DNA of 64,000 nucleotides, from NCBI RefSeq assembly GCF_001406815.1, contig NZ_CVRR01000007.1:1-64000 (forward strand), given 5' to 3'. Of this stretch, positions 1 through 6,472 are shown in pieces; position 1 is the first letter of the stretch; every line of letters starts with the position of its first letter. This DNA is from Roseburia faecis (GTDB taxonomy: Bacteria; Bacillota; Clostridia; Lachnospirales; Lachnospiraceae). Position numbers and translations under genes: made by a program. Below the pieces are notes generated by a model. It worked only from the letters and a program-made list of their open reading frames with translations. It did no database searches and was not told the origin of the DNA.

Positions 1-39
1 AAGTCTTGAAAATACTGACTTTTAGCCTCTTTAATACAG

Positions 40-66
40 AAAAATCCCCGGCAAAAAGCCGAGGAC
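40..66 (-). terminator. Intrinsic terminator of the polysaccharide deacetylase gene
   Basis: Read on the minus strand, a 7-bp GC-rich stem (CCTCGGC/GCCGGGG, one G-T pair) closes a five-T loop and is followed by ATTTTT. It lies about 70 bp past the deacetylase stop codon. Confidence 0.6.
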
Positions 67-82
67 TTTGTCTACAGTCTGA

Positions 83-113
83 CGTGGAAACCATCATGGT
101 TTCCACGTTTTTT
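83..113 (+). terminator. Intrinsic terminator for a plus-strand gene left of the window
   Basis: A perfect 11-bp stem (83-93 with 97-107) has a three-base loop and is followed by six T on the plus strand. No plus-strand gene precedes it in the window, so it probably ends a transcript entering from the left. Confidence 0.65.
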
Positions 114-137
114 AATGAAATCGTTCACTGCCTGACA

Positions 138-1172
138 CTATTTTTGTTTCTTTGGAAATTTAGAATAAGATTTGTTCTGTTTCATGCCGCCCCTGCACTC
201 TGCAAGTTCGCTGATAGTGACGAGCTGATATCCGCGTCTGGTAAGTTCCGGAATGATGGTCCGGGAGGCAGTGGCGGTCGCTTGATACAGATCGTGCATC
301 AGTATGATATCTCCATCCTTTACATGGTTCAATACGGCTTTCTGGGTACTTGCGGAATCCCGCGTTTTCCAGTCTAAGGTATCGATGGACCAGAGGATGG
401 AAGGCATTCCCACCCATGATTTGATGTTGGAACTGGTGGCACCTCCCGGTGGGCGCATTACAATCGGATTTATACCGGTTATTTTTTTGACGGCACGATT
501 GGTTTTGGAAACCTGTTTTTGAACTTCCTTTTTCCCAACCCGGGTCAGAATTTTGTGATCATAAGTGTGATTGCCAATCTGACACCCGTTGTCATAAGCC
601 TTCTGTACGGTTTTGGAGTAAGTCGATACGCGGCTGCCCACCACAAAAAATGTGGCAACGGAATCATTTTTCTTCAGGGTTTTTAAAATAGTTGGGGTAT
701 AAACCGATGGTCCGTCGTCGTAAGTGAGGGCAACCATCTTTTTGTTTTTATCGATTTTCCGTGTCAGAACCCCTTTTTTATTAAAGTAACATAAGTAATG
801 GGAAATATTCTTTTTCCCGGTACAGGCTTTTGCGTCTTTTCCAAAATAATAGGTCTTTTTTTTGATTGTTTTCCAGCGGTTTTTCAGTTTTTTCCCATTC
901 TGGTAAAAATACATGTGCCCGTTTTTGCCACGGATAAGCCCCTGCGGAATGGGTTTTGGTTTTTGGGGAAAAACTGTTTCCTGAGGGTTGTCAGGAAGCC
1001 CGGAAGGAACTTCTGTCGGGGCTTCGGAAGAAATTTCTGTGGGGACACTGGTGGAAGGTTCGGTATCCAGTACCGATGCCCCAATGGAAAAATGTCCGGA
1101 ACAGGTTGTCAGTATCAGTGTAAACAGCAGTATTCCTGAAAATAAATACGGCAGGCATTTTCTTTTTTTCAT
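138..1172 (-). CDS. Secreted polysaccharide deacetylase (NodB family) with cell-wall-binding-like repeats
   Basis: Predicted exported enzyme of 344 residues that removes N- or O-acetyl groups from cell-wall or other polysaccharides (carbohydrate esterase family 4). The start at 1172 is chosen because AAGGAG lies just upstream and a signal sequence follows directly; LTTC near residue 26 could be a lipobox. A Ser/Thr/Pro-rich linker is followed by aromatic/glycine repeats of the choline- or glucan-binding type (about residues 90-150). The NodB domain then shows TYDDGPS (metal-binding Asp), HTYDH (metal-binding His pair), RPPGG, DTLDW and LMHD, so all CE4 motifs are present. It is divergent from uvrB and transcribed alone. 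The substrate cannot be told; peptidoglycan deacetylation is the commonest role in the family. Confidence 0.9.
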   Translation of the reverse strand: MKKRKCLPYLFSGILLFTLILTTCSGHFSIGASVLDTEPSTSVPTEISSEAPTEVPSGLPDNPQETVFPQKPKPIPQGLIRGKNGHMYFYQNGKKLKNRWKTIKKKTYYFGKDAKACTGKKNISHYLCYFNKKGVLTRKIDKNKKMVALTYDDGPSVYTPTILKTLKKNDSVATFFVVGSRVSTYSKTVQKAYDNGCQIGNHTYDHKILTRVGKKEVQKQVSKTNRAVKKITGINPIVMRPPGGATSSNIKSWVGMPSILWSIDTLDWKTRDSASTQKAVLNHVKDGDIILMHDLYQATATASRTIIPELTRRGYQLVTISELAECRGGMKQNKSYSKFPKKQK

Positions 1173-1245
1173 ACAAAATCTCCTTATCTTTTGTGGCATG
1201 TATTTACTGTTATCATACACACTTTACAGGTAAAAAGAAAGCAGA

Positions 1246-1257
1246 GAACAAATGTTC
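1246..1257. promoter_or_regulatory. LexA (SOS) box of the native uvrB promoter
   Basis: GAACAAATGTTC, flanked by A and T, matches the Gram-positive LexA/DinR pattern GAAC-N4-GTTC. It sits 9 bp upstream of the -35 element of the uvrB promoter and also within reach of the divergent deacetylase promoter. Confidence 0.75.
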
Positions 1258-1266
1258 TAATCAAGA

Positions 1267-1295
1267 TAGACAAAGTCAGATCTTTGTAGTAAAAT
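1267..1295 (+). promoter_or_regulatory. Native uvrB promoter, now driving only a truncated uvrB
   Basis: TAGACA (1267-1272), a 17-bp spacer and TAAAAT (1290-1295). After the island integrated, this promoter reads into the 89-codon uvrB stump and then into the left end of the island; no terminator is evident before 1905. Confidence 0.55.
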
Positions 1296-1383
1296 TAGCA
1301 TATATGTGCAGACTATAAAGATATGGATTTTTTTCATGGAATAAAGCAGATTTTACGATAAAACTGAGAAGGGAGAGGGCATT

Positions 1384-1653
1384 ATGGAGTTCAAATTACA
1401 TGCCCCATATGAGCCAACCGGTGACCAGCCGCAGGCAATTGAAAAATTAGTCAAAGGATTCAAAGAAGGCAACCAGTTTGAAACGCTGCTGGGTGTGACC
1501 GGTTCGGGAAAGACCTTTACGATGGCAAATGTTATTCAGGCACTGAATAAGCCGACGCTGATTATTTCCCACAACAAGACACTGGTGGGGCAGCTGTACG
1601 GAGAAATGAAAGAATTTTTCCCGGAGAATGCCGTCGAGTATTTTGTCTCCTAG
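1384..1653 (+). pseudogene. uvrB: 5' stump of native uvrB, cut by island integration
   Basis: The frame encodes the first 89 residues of UvrB, including the Walker A loop GVTGSGKT, and then meets TAG at 1651. The ribosome site GAGAAGGGAGAGG and the ATG at 1384 look native. From 1417 to 1656 the sequence is almost identical to 14744-14983 of the intact uvrB, with mismatches only at 1533, 1554, 1586, 1647 and 1653. After 1656 homology stops abruptly. The first 11 codons differ clearly in DNA from those at the right copy although the protein is similar (FKLHAPYEP against FKLHSEYKP). The natural reading is that the original gene start was left here while the island provided a new start at 14696. 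A short UvrB peptide without helicase domains 2-4 could be made under SOS but should not function in repair. Confidence 0.92.
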
Positions 1654-1656
1654 TAT
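1417..1656 (+). repeat. Left copy of the uvrB-derived direct repeat flanking the island
   Basis: About 240 bp matching 14744-14983 at 235 of 240 positions. The first 116 bp (1417-1532) are identical and all mismatches lie to the right, so the crossover site is most likely within 1417-1532. Confidence 0.9.
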
Positions 1657-1821
1657 CTTGATATTGATTTATGCACTATATATTGATTGGATAATGCGGA
1701 ATAACACTATATAAAGTAAAATAAACGATAGGTTAAAGGCAAATGGACATGATGGATTGGTTATAACGGTGAACAAAATTCGTCGAAGAAAGTAGTAGAA
1801 TTGATACATGAAAAATATTGA

Positions 1822-1850
1822 TTGAGAAACAGGTGTAAAGCAGTTATAAT
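1822..1850 (+). promoter_or_regulatory. Promoter of the PIN toxin-antitoxin pair
   Basis: TTGAGA (1822-1827), 17-bp spacer, TATAAT (1845-1850), about 55 bp before the antitoxin start. Confidence 0.65.
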
Positions 1851-1904
1851 TAAAGTAGGAAAATAATGATTTGCATAAAATGATAAGGAAAGGCGGTGTA
1901 TCAT

Positions 1905-2174
1905 ATGACTATGTTACAGGAGCAGGCTGTTCAGATGATTCAGGATATGTCCGATGATAATGTAGGCTTTCTGATTGAAGTGATTCAGCGATTAATACCA
2001 AAGAAAACATATACCAGTGTTATTTATCCGTCTCAGAAACCAGATGAAAAAATGCAGGCGTTTAAAGAACTGGTAGCTACCAGAAGTGAAGCAAAAAAAT
2101 ATTTGCCGGATGACTTTGATCCGGATGCAGAGCTGGAAGCAGCAAGAAGGGAAAAATATGGTAGTATTGATTGA
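1905..2174 (+). CDS. Putative antitoxin of a PIN-domain toxin-antitoxin pair
   Basis: Small 89-residue acidic protein encoded directly upstream of, and overlapping by 17 bp with, a PIN-domain gene. The ATG at 1905 is preferred over an upstream GTG because AAGGAAAGGCGG lies at the right distance. The N-terminal part is helical (MLQEQAVQMIQDMSDD) and the C-terminus is charged (DDFDPDAELEAARREKYG), a layout common in antitoxins whose tail wraps the toxin. I do not recognise a named antitoxin family; the call rests mostly on the neighbouring toxin, the overlap and the size. It would be expected to neutralise the PIN nuclease and repress its own promoter. Confidence 0.65.
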   Translation: MTMLQEQAVQMIQDMSDDNVGFLIEVIQRLIPKKTYTSVIYPSQKPDEKMQAFKELVATRSEAKKYLPDDFDPDAELEAARREKYGSID

Positions 2175-2568
2175 TACGAATGTAATTATTGATTTTCTTG
2201 TTGCAAGAGAACCGTTTTACGATTCTGCGTTGCATGTGATGGAGAAATGTGCATCTGGAGAAGCAGAGGGATATATAGCATTTCACTCTTTGCCTAATCT
2301 GTGGTACATTCTCAGAAAAGTCCCAGCAGAGACAAGAAGATCATGGTTAGAAAAGGTCTGCAAGATTCTAAAAGTAGCGTCTGCATCTCAGGAAGCAGTC
2401 ATGAAAGCTATTAAGATGGATAACTTCAAAGATTTTGAAGATTGTTTGCAGGACAGATGTGCCGAGGAGGTTTCGGCAAATTATATAATTACTCGAAATA
2501 CCGCAGATTTTGAGGCTTCTGTAGTGTCAGCTATAGAACCTGATGAATGGCTAAAGAAATTAAATTGA
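2158..2568 (+). CDS. PIN-domain toxin (VapC-like ribonuclease)
   Basis: A 136-residue protein with the PIN fold: VLIDTNVIIDFL at the N-terminus supplies the first catalytic Asp, and DFEDCLQ with ITRNTADF near the C-terminus supplies the later acidic residues. Such proteins are metal-dependent RNases that cut tRNA or rRNA and form type II toxin-antitoxin pairs. The ATG at 2158 lies inside the end of the antitoxin gene with AAGGG just upstream, so translation is probably coupled. It is followed at once by a terminator. The pair sits at the extreme left of the island, where it could stabilise it. Confidence 0.82.
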   Translation: MVVLIDTNVIIDFLVAREPFYDSALHVMEKCASGEAEGYIAFHSLPNLWYILRKVPAETRRSWLEKVCKILKVASASQEAVMKAIKMDNFKDFEDCLQDRCAEEVSANYIITRNTADFEASVVSAIEPDEWLKKLN

Positions 2569-2575
2569 AAGAAAA

Positions 2576-2604
2576 ATCCCTCGGAACATTTCTGAGGGAT
2601 TTTA
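2576..2604. terminator. Bidirectional terminator between the PIN toxin and HEPN genes
   Basis: A stem of ATCCCTC with GAGGGAT around a short loop, with an A-run on the left and TTTT on the right. It serves the plus-strand toxin and the convergent minus-strand gene ending at 2619. Confidence 0.75.
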
Positions 2605-2618
2605 TAAATGTAAGATGT

Positions 2619-3326
2619 TTAATAAGCACCATTACCATAATTCTTTTCTTTATAATTTTGATATTTTGAAGAAGATAGTATTTGATGTTTTTTCGTTTCT
2701 AATGACCAAGATTTTGTTGAATCAACATAATCTTGTAGTTCTGTTATTATTTGATAATAGTCTCTATAATGTGTTCGGTGTGATATAAGTAAATCTAAAA
2801 TACATTGATGGAATTTATCATATATACAAAAGTATTTTTCGATTTTAACAAAATCTAAGTTAGCCATTAGGGCAGTTGTATCGTGATTTACTTTTGTACA
2901 TTCATTATTTAAGCAATAGACCCATTGCCCATGTGCAACTTTGTTTCTTATTTGGCTGGGGTCAATAATATATTCTTGTAGAAGTCTGTGTAATGTTTGT
3001 TTTTTATTTGCAACTTCTCCCAAATTAGTTGTATTAAGTTTATTAAATGCAAGATCGACACATTTTAACCATTTTTGTTCTAAATTACGTTCAGCCATTA
3101 TTTGAATGATTTCTGACTCTGTAAATGCCTTGGGCGTATGAATAAGTTTTAAGAAAGAAGTTTCGACATAAGCAGAATAAAGAAGAGCATACATTTTTGT
3201 CAGAGAAATTAAATCAGGATCTTGTTTTTCACGAATGGCTCTATTAACTAAAGCACAAATTCTTTTTCGCTGTTTTTTTAAATCTCTTAAATTTTCAGTA
3301 CTTGCTGTGAATATTTCTTCTGCCAT
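2619..3326 (-). CDS. HEPN-type protein, possible RNase (unrecognised family)
   Basis: A 235-residue, largely helical, lysine-rich protein. RNKVAH at about residues 127-132 fits the R-x4-H motif that marks the active site of many HEPN RNases found in toxin-antitoxin, abortive-infection and RNA-processing proteins. No other domain is evident and there is no signal peptide or membrane segment. The gene is AT-rich, like the cargo around it. A tRNA-like transcript on the same strand lies only 55 bp upstream (3381-3449) with its own promoter, so this gene may be read from the same RNA. Whether it is a nuclease or merely a HEPN-fold binding protein cannot be told from sequence. Confidence 0.6.
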   Translation of the reverse strand: MAEEIFTASTENLRDLKKQRKRICALVNRAIREKQDPDLISLTKMYALLYSAYVETSFLKLIHTPKAFTESEIIQIMAERNLEQKWLKCVDLAFNKLNTTNLGEVANKKQTLHRLLQEYIIDPSQIRNKVAHGQWVYCLNNECTKVNHDTTALMANLDFVKIEKYFCIYDKFHQCILDLLISHRTHYRDYYQIITELQDYVDSTKSWSLETKKHQILSSSKYQNYKEKNYGNGAY

Positions 3327-3348
3327 AGTGATATATCAGGAATTTCGA

Positions 3349-3388
3349 GATGCTAAAAATCACTAAAGATTTAATGAGCTTTAGCATC
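3349..3388. repeat. Inverted repeat overlapping the 3' end of the tRNA-like sequence
   Basis: GATGCTAAA (3349-3357) and TTTAGCATC (3380-3388) are perfect inverted copies; an inner AAATC/GATTT pair extends the hairpin. The right arm is the acceptor 3' strand of the tRNA-like sequence, so folding this hairpin would compete with the acceptor stem. Confidence 0.7.
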
Positions 3389-3449
3389 CCGGAATTGAAC
3401 CGGGACCTCCCTCCATAAAAGGTGTTCTACCATAATAAACTAATGCTCC
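3381..3449 (-). pseudogene. tRNA-like sequence (degenerate or mimic tRNA) ahead of the HEPN gene
   Basis: Minus-strand sequence with a D-arm (GTTT...GAAC, GG in the loop) and a perfect T-arm (CCCGG, loop TTCAATT, CCGGG). The acceptor strands GGAGCAT and ATGCTAA pair at five positions but mismatch at the first two. The anticodon stem has only about three good pairs, the variable region is short, and no CCA is encoded. At 69 nt it is shorter than usual. It is therefore either a decayed tRNA or a tRNA-shaped RNA with another role. A consensus promoter places the start site at its first base. Confidence 0.5.
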
Positions 3450-3455
3450 GCATTT

Positions 3456-3484
3456 ATAATACTATAAAGAAAATATTTATTCAA
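3456..3484 (-). promoter_or_regulatory. Promoter of the tRNA-like RNA and HEPN gene
   Basis: On the minus strand TTGAAT (3484-3479), a 17-bp spacer and TATTAT (3461-3456). The predicted start is about 7 bases on, at 3449, the first base of the tRNA-like sequence. Confidence 0.6.
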
Positions 3485-3530
3485 GTTAATTGTTTATATA
3501 ATGATAATCTGGGTATTGCTAGGAATACTT

Positions 3531-4052
3531 CTATAGGAAAGGCTGCTTATGTAAAAGTAGTGGATGATTTCCATACCATAATCGGTATGATTGCAGAACA
3601 AATTTAACATGGTCTCTGACGGCATAGAAATTATGCATATCACAGTTATAGAGCATACCATTAGTCAAATCTATCGTGTTTACAAGGATATGAACGTGAA
3701 GATGATTGGTATTTTCATGGACGGAGAAGATAACCTGATACTGTGCGTCCGCAAAGATTTTACATACCTTTTTAGCAATCTGATATGCCTGAAAAGGCGT
3801 AATATCGTATTCATAATATGGATCAAAAGACAAGACAAAATGTCTGAGAGGAATATAATTGCTTTTATGGTATAAGTTTCTGACAATGTAGAACTGTTCA
3901 GTTACTTCCTGAAGTGTTCCTTTTACGAATCCATAGCCACCCCAGTAGTTGGACAGGATGGCTTCAGGACGAAGAATGTATGCAATTTTTGTAGCCATAT
4001 AGTCTTCTGCATACGGATTGATTCCTGATTCTACTTGCTTAAAGATTGCCAT
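3531..4052 (-). CDS. Short MOB relaxase (mobilisation nuclease domain)
   Basis: A 173-residue protein that resembles the nuclease domain of plasmid and ICE relaxases, which nick oriT and carry the transferred strand. HENTNHLHVHILVNT contains the HxH metal-binding signature of MOBP/MOBV-type relaxases, and the N-terminal region has a candidate catalytic Tyr in NPYAEDYM. Most relaxases are over 300 residues with extra C-terminal domains, so this is either a minimal form or a truncated one; the gene ends normally with a stop. It overlaps the MobC-like gene by 22 bp, and a long palindrome (oriT candidate) lies upstream of both. No type IV secretion genes are present, so transfer would need a helper element. 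Confidence 0.75.
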   Translation of the reverse strand: MAIFKQVESGINPYAEDYMATKIAYILRPEAILSNYWGGYGFVKGTLQEVTEQFYIVRNLYHKSNYIPLRHFVLSFDPYYEYDITPFQAYQIAKKVCKIFADAQYQVIFSVHENTNHLHVHILVNTIDLTNGMLYNCDMHNFYAVRDHVKFVLQSYRLWYGNHPLLLHKQPFL

Positions 4053-4339
4053 AATTCAAGAACTCCTTTCTGAATAAGGTTAACAATATCTCTTTGATCT
4101 GGAGGCAGGGTGTCACAGTCGAGCAAATCATTAGTAAGACTTGAAATATCTGCAAGTTGAGGGATTATGATATTTGCCTTATCAATAACAGCTACTGGGT
4201 TATCATGGAGAACAGACTGACGGATATATTCACTGGCTGTTAATCCACTCTTATTAATTCGTTGGGTAAGCAAGATTTCCTCAGCCTTGTTTATTTTAAA
4301 TTTTTTTTGAATGTTTCTAACATCTTTACTTTGATTCAT
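4031..4339 (-). CDS. MobC-like relaxosome accessory protein
   Basis: A 102-residue protein ahead of the relaxase. The stretch KSGLTASEYIRQSVL is typical of the MobC / ribbon-helix-helix relaxosome proteins that bind oriT and help the relaxase open the strands. AGGAGGAATT precedes the ATG. It is translated as the first gene of the mob pair, with its end overlapping the relaxase start. The assignment is by motif style and gene order. Confidence 0.7.
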   Translation of the reverse strand: MNQSKDVRNIQKKFKINKAEEILLTQRINKSGLTASEYIRQSVLHDNPVAVIDKANIIIPQLADISSLTNDLLDCDTLPPDQRDIVNLIQKGVLELWQSLSK

Positions 4340-4384
4340 AAGAATTCCTCCTGATTTTTAAAATATTAGCGTAATCATATCGTT

Positions 4385-4447
4385 GGCAAGAATAGAAAAA
4401 GGGTACACATTCGTTAAATAACGAAGTGCACCGAACTATTCTTTACC
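4385..4447. other. Nested palindrome, candidate origin of transfer (oriT)
   Basis: Three concentric inverted repeats: AAGAATAG (4388-4395) with CTATTCTT (4436-4443); GGTACAC with GTGCACC (one mismatch); and TTCGTTA (4410-4416) with TAACGAA (4419-4425) at the centre. No T-run follows, so it is not a terminator. It lies just upstream of mobC-relaxase, the usual place of oriT. No nic site can be assigned from sequence alone. Confidence 0.55.
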
Positions 4448-4560
4448 AATATGTTAGTAATGTTATTTAAGATTAACATTGATTATGTATGCACAATGGA
4501 GGTCATGTTTGATTAAGAAAGCAACATGATAATAAGAAATAAAGGATTGGAGGATTTAAG

Positions 4561-5259
4561 ATGTTTGAGACATATGAAGACATGGTAACGATAGATGATG
4601 TATGTCAAATGTTGAACATTGGAAAAAACAATGCATACCGTTTGTTAAAGGAAGGAAAGCTTCATGCCTTTAAAATCGGGAGGATTTGGAAAATATCCAG
4701 GCAATCAGTTATCGAATATGTGAAGCCTGCAATTCTTAAGGCTACAATGACGGAGATATGGATCTGCGATGAGTATAACCGGCTGATCTGCCGTCATCCA
4801 AGATCTTACCGTGATTTTCCTCTTTACATTACAGATGACAGTCATATGCCTCCGGAACATCTGTATTACAAAGAGGTAAATGCACATGACGGAGCTTATT
4901 ACAGACGGTGGGCATCTGTCTATGGAGAATCCATGGTAACTCTTATTGACAGGATACTCCGAAGTTCAAAACATGAGGAACAGGCATACAACAGCTGTGC
5001 CGGTGTACTCCATTCCTGTATGTTTGCTGATAATACCTATGCCGATGCGTGCCTTACACGTATCACCGATAAGCACCATACGTATCGTCTGGAGATGAGC
5101 GTATTTTTTTCGCAGAATACATCATATAATCGGGAAATACAAATATCTCCAGTTCCGATTTCTGGCTCTGCTATTCCGGTAATGATTCCTTTTGAATATC
5201 CACAAATTGGATACTTGAATTTAACAATATCTCCGAATTTATACCGTTCATGGATGTGA
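4561..5259 (+). pseudogene. Chimeric frame: excisionase-like HTH domain fused to an IS21 IstA C-terminal fragment
   Basis: Residues 1 to about 55 form a helix-turn-helix of the excisionase/MerR-like type (MVTIDDVCQMLNIGKNNAYR, then KIGRIWKISRQSVIEYV). From about residue 62 to 165 the frame matches the style of the C-terminal part of IS21 transposase IstA (DDSHMPPEH, RRWASVYG, HEEQAYNSC). The last 55 residues are antisense to another decayed gene and look like noise. A good RBS (GGAGG) precedes the ATG, so the HTH part may still be made. Xis-type proteins direct excision of such elements; here the IS21 debris appears to have landed just behind it. I treat the whole as a remnant with a possibly active HTH head. 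Confidence 0.65.
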
Positions 5260-5400
5260 TCGTAATCTGAAAGCTCATACCGATATTCCCAGCTGTTTTC
5301 CCAGGTCATATCTCCATAGATTTCAAATCTTCTTTTGATATCACGGCATTATTTGCAGAAATCTCTAAAATCCCCTGTAATATCAATGTTTTTCAGGCCT
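5075..5400 (-). pseudogene. Decayed minus-strand gene of unknown function
   Basis: On the minus strand the frame reads NIDITGDFRDFCK, a TAA, then CRDIKRRFEIYGD, and continues through YKFGDIVKFKYPICGYSKG to about 5075, where IS21-derived sequence begins. The single stop can be explained by one base change (TAT to TAA). A short ATG frame (5309) after the stop has a weak RBS. The beta-rich composition suggests a small accessory protein of mobile elements; I cannot name the family. It is truncated at the C-terminus by the IstA fragment. Confidence 0.45.
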
Positions 5401-5476
5401 GAAGGTAGTGCTACTACACCACTACTACACCAGTGAGTCTCGATGTGACAAAAATTTTGAAATCGAGGTCAAGCTT

Positions 5477-5857
5477 ATGGAAAACAAAAAGAGTATCAAC
5501 AATATGGAATATGTATTGGTTGGAGATTACTACATCCCGGATCTGAAGCTTCCCAATGAGGAACGCCCTATCGGAAAATATGGGCGGATGCACCGAGAGT
5601 ATCTGAAAGAGCACAATCCAATGATGTTCAACGATCTGGTTCTGGAGGGGCAGCTCTGGACTTATCTTGCCGATCTGAACGAGCAGGCACAAAGTCACCT
5701 GAAATGTATTATCGAGCAGATGAAGGTCGCAGAGGGCGTGACAGAGGATCTGAAAGCCAGTGATCAGATGGCTTGGGTCAGAGCCATGAACAGCATCCAT
5801 AATCGTGCAGAGGAGATCATTCTCCGGGAGCTGATTTACGGGGAGGGTGCAGTATGA
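5477..5857 (+). CDS. tnpV: TnpV-family transposon protein
   Basis: A 126-residue protein with the typical TnpV start (LVGDYYIPDLKLPNEE) and the later ADLNEQAQ and EGVTEDLKASDQMAWV stretches. TnpV is carried by large mobilisable transposons of clostridia (Tn4451 group); its function is not established. The ATG at 5477 (MENKKS) is used because it fits the family start. It ends by overlapping the ATG of the next small gene (ATGA), so the two were once co-translated. It is another sign that this part of the island was assembled from several elements. Confidence 0.8.
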   Translation: MENKKSINNMEYVLVGDYYIPDLKLPNEERPIGKYGRMHREYLKEHNPMMFNDLVLEGQLWTYLADLNEQAQSHLKCIIEQMKVAEGVTEDLKASDQMAWVRAMNSIHNRAEEIILRELIYGEGAV

Positions 5858-6113
5858 GAATCCTGGAAGAATTCTGGTATTGCAATATCGAGCTAACAGA
5901 GTATGCTTCAGCCACCTGGAAGGAGTTGAAAGAAGCCCTCCACTTGATTACCAGAAACGAGGGAAAACTTCTGGCAACCATGACGGAAGAGCAGAAGGAA
6001 CTTTTTTCCGTTATACGGATGCTGTCCATGAGCATCAGACCATGGTAGAGTGCCTGCTGTTCCAGAGCAGCTTTAAGCTGGGAGCCAAGATGATGGTTGA
6101 GGTTATGGAATAA
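5854..6113 (+). pseudogene. Frameshifted small transposon-associated protein (DUF6809-like)
   Basis: The frame begins MRILEEFWYCNI and runs to TMTEEQKELF, then shifts at a run of six T near 6003-6008. The second frame continues RYTDAVHEHQTMVECL to GAKMMVEVME and stops at 6113. Together they rebuild a protein of about 85 residues of a kind often found next to TnpV. In the first frame translation would end after 64 residues. Either one base was lost (seven T would restore the frame) or the T-run allows slippage. The start overlaps the tnpV stop by 4 bp. Confidence 0.65.
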
Positions 6114-6128
6114 CAAAGCATAGAACAA

Positions 6129-6170
6129 GGCCGGATGCTGCTTCGCAAGAAGTGGTATCCGGCTTTTCTT
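6129..6170 (+). terminator. Terminator after the tnpV gene pair
   Basis: GCCGGAT (6130-6136) pairs with ATCCGGC (6157-6163), with an inner TTC/GAA stem, followed by TTTTCTTGATTTTTT. From here to 6408 I see only AT-rich sequence with no gene. Confidence 0.75.
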
Positions 6171-6408
6171 GATTTTTTGGATGTATCACACAATAATTCA
6201 TAATTTTGCGATTGCAATCACACTTTTATATATTTTTTGGTAAATATCGAGTGTCGAAATCCAGAATAAAAAATTTCACAAACAGAAATTATAAAATTGT
6301 GCGTGAAATTATTCCCTTTCGAGAGATTGTTTAACTTTTTGATGATTCTTAATCCACTGGGCAGATTTTTGCATAATTGAAACAAATCAAATTAGCTCAT
6401 CTAATCAC

Positions 6409-6466
6409 TTGATAATTACATGATAATTAGATATAATTAAAGTAATAGTGACGGCTAAAGGAGGTA
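6409..6466 (+). promoter_or_regulatory. Promoter and ribosome site of the defence operon
   Basis: TTGATA (6409-6414), 17-bp spacer, TATAAT (6432-6437), then AAAGGAGGTAATC, which sets the TTG start at 6473. ATAATTA repeats around the promoter could bind a regulator. Confidence 0.75.
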
Positions 6467-6472
6467 ATCTTC

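Noticed and set aside
6-377. Open frame of 123 codons on the plus strand at the left edge
   Set aside because: It runs through two terminator hairpins and antisense to the deacetylase, has no RBS and no recognisable protein features.
5412-5433. Short tandem repeat CTACTACACC
   Set aside because: Only two units of 11 bp; not a CRISPR or a functional array on present evidence.
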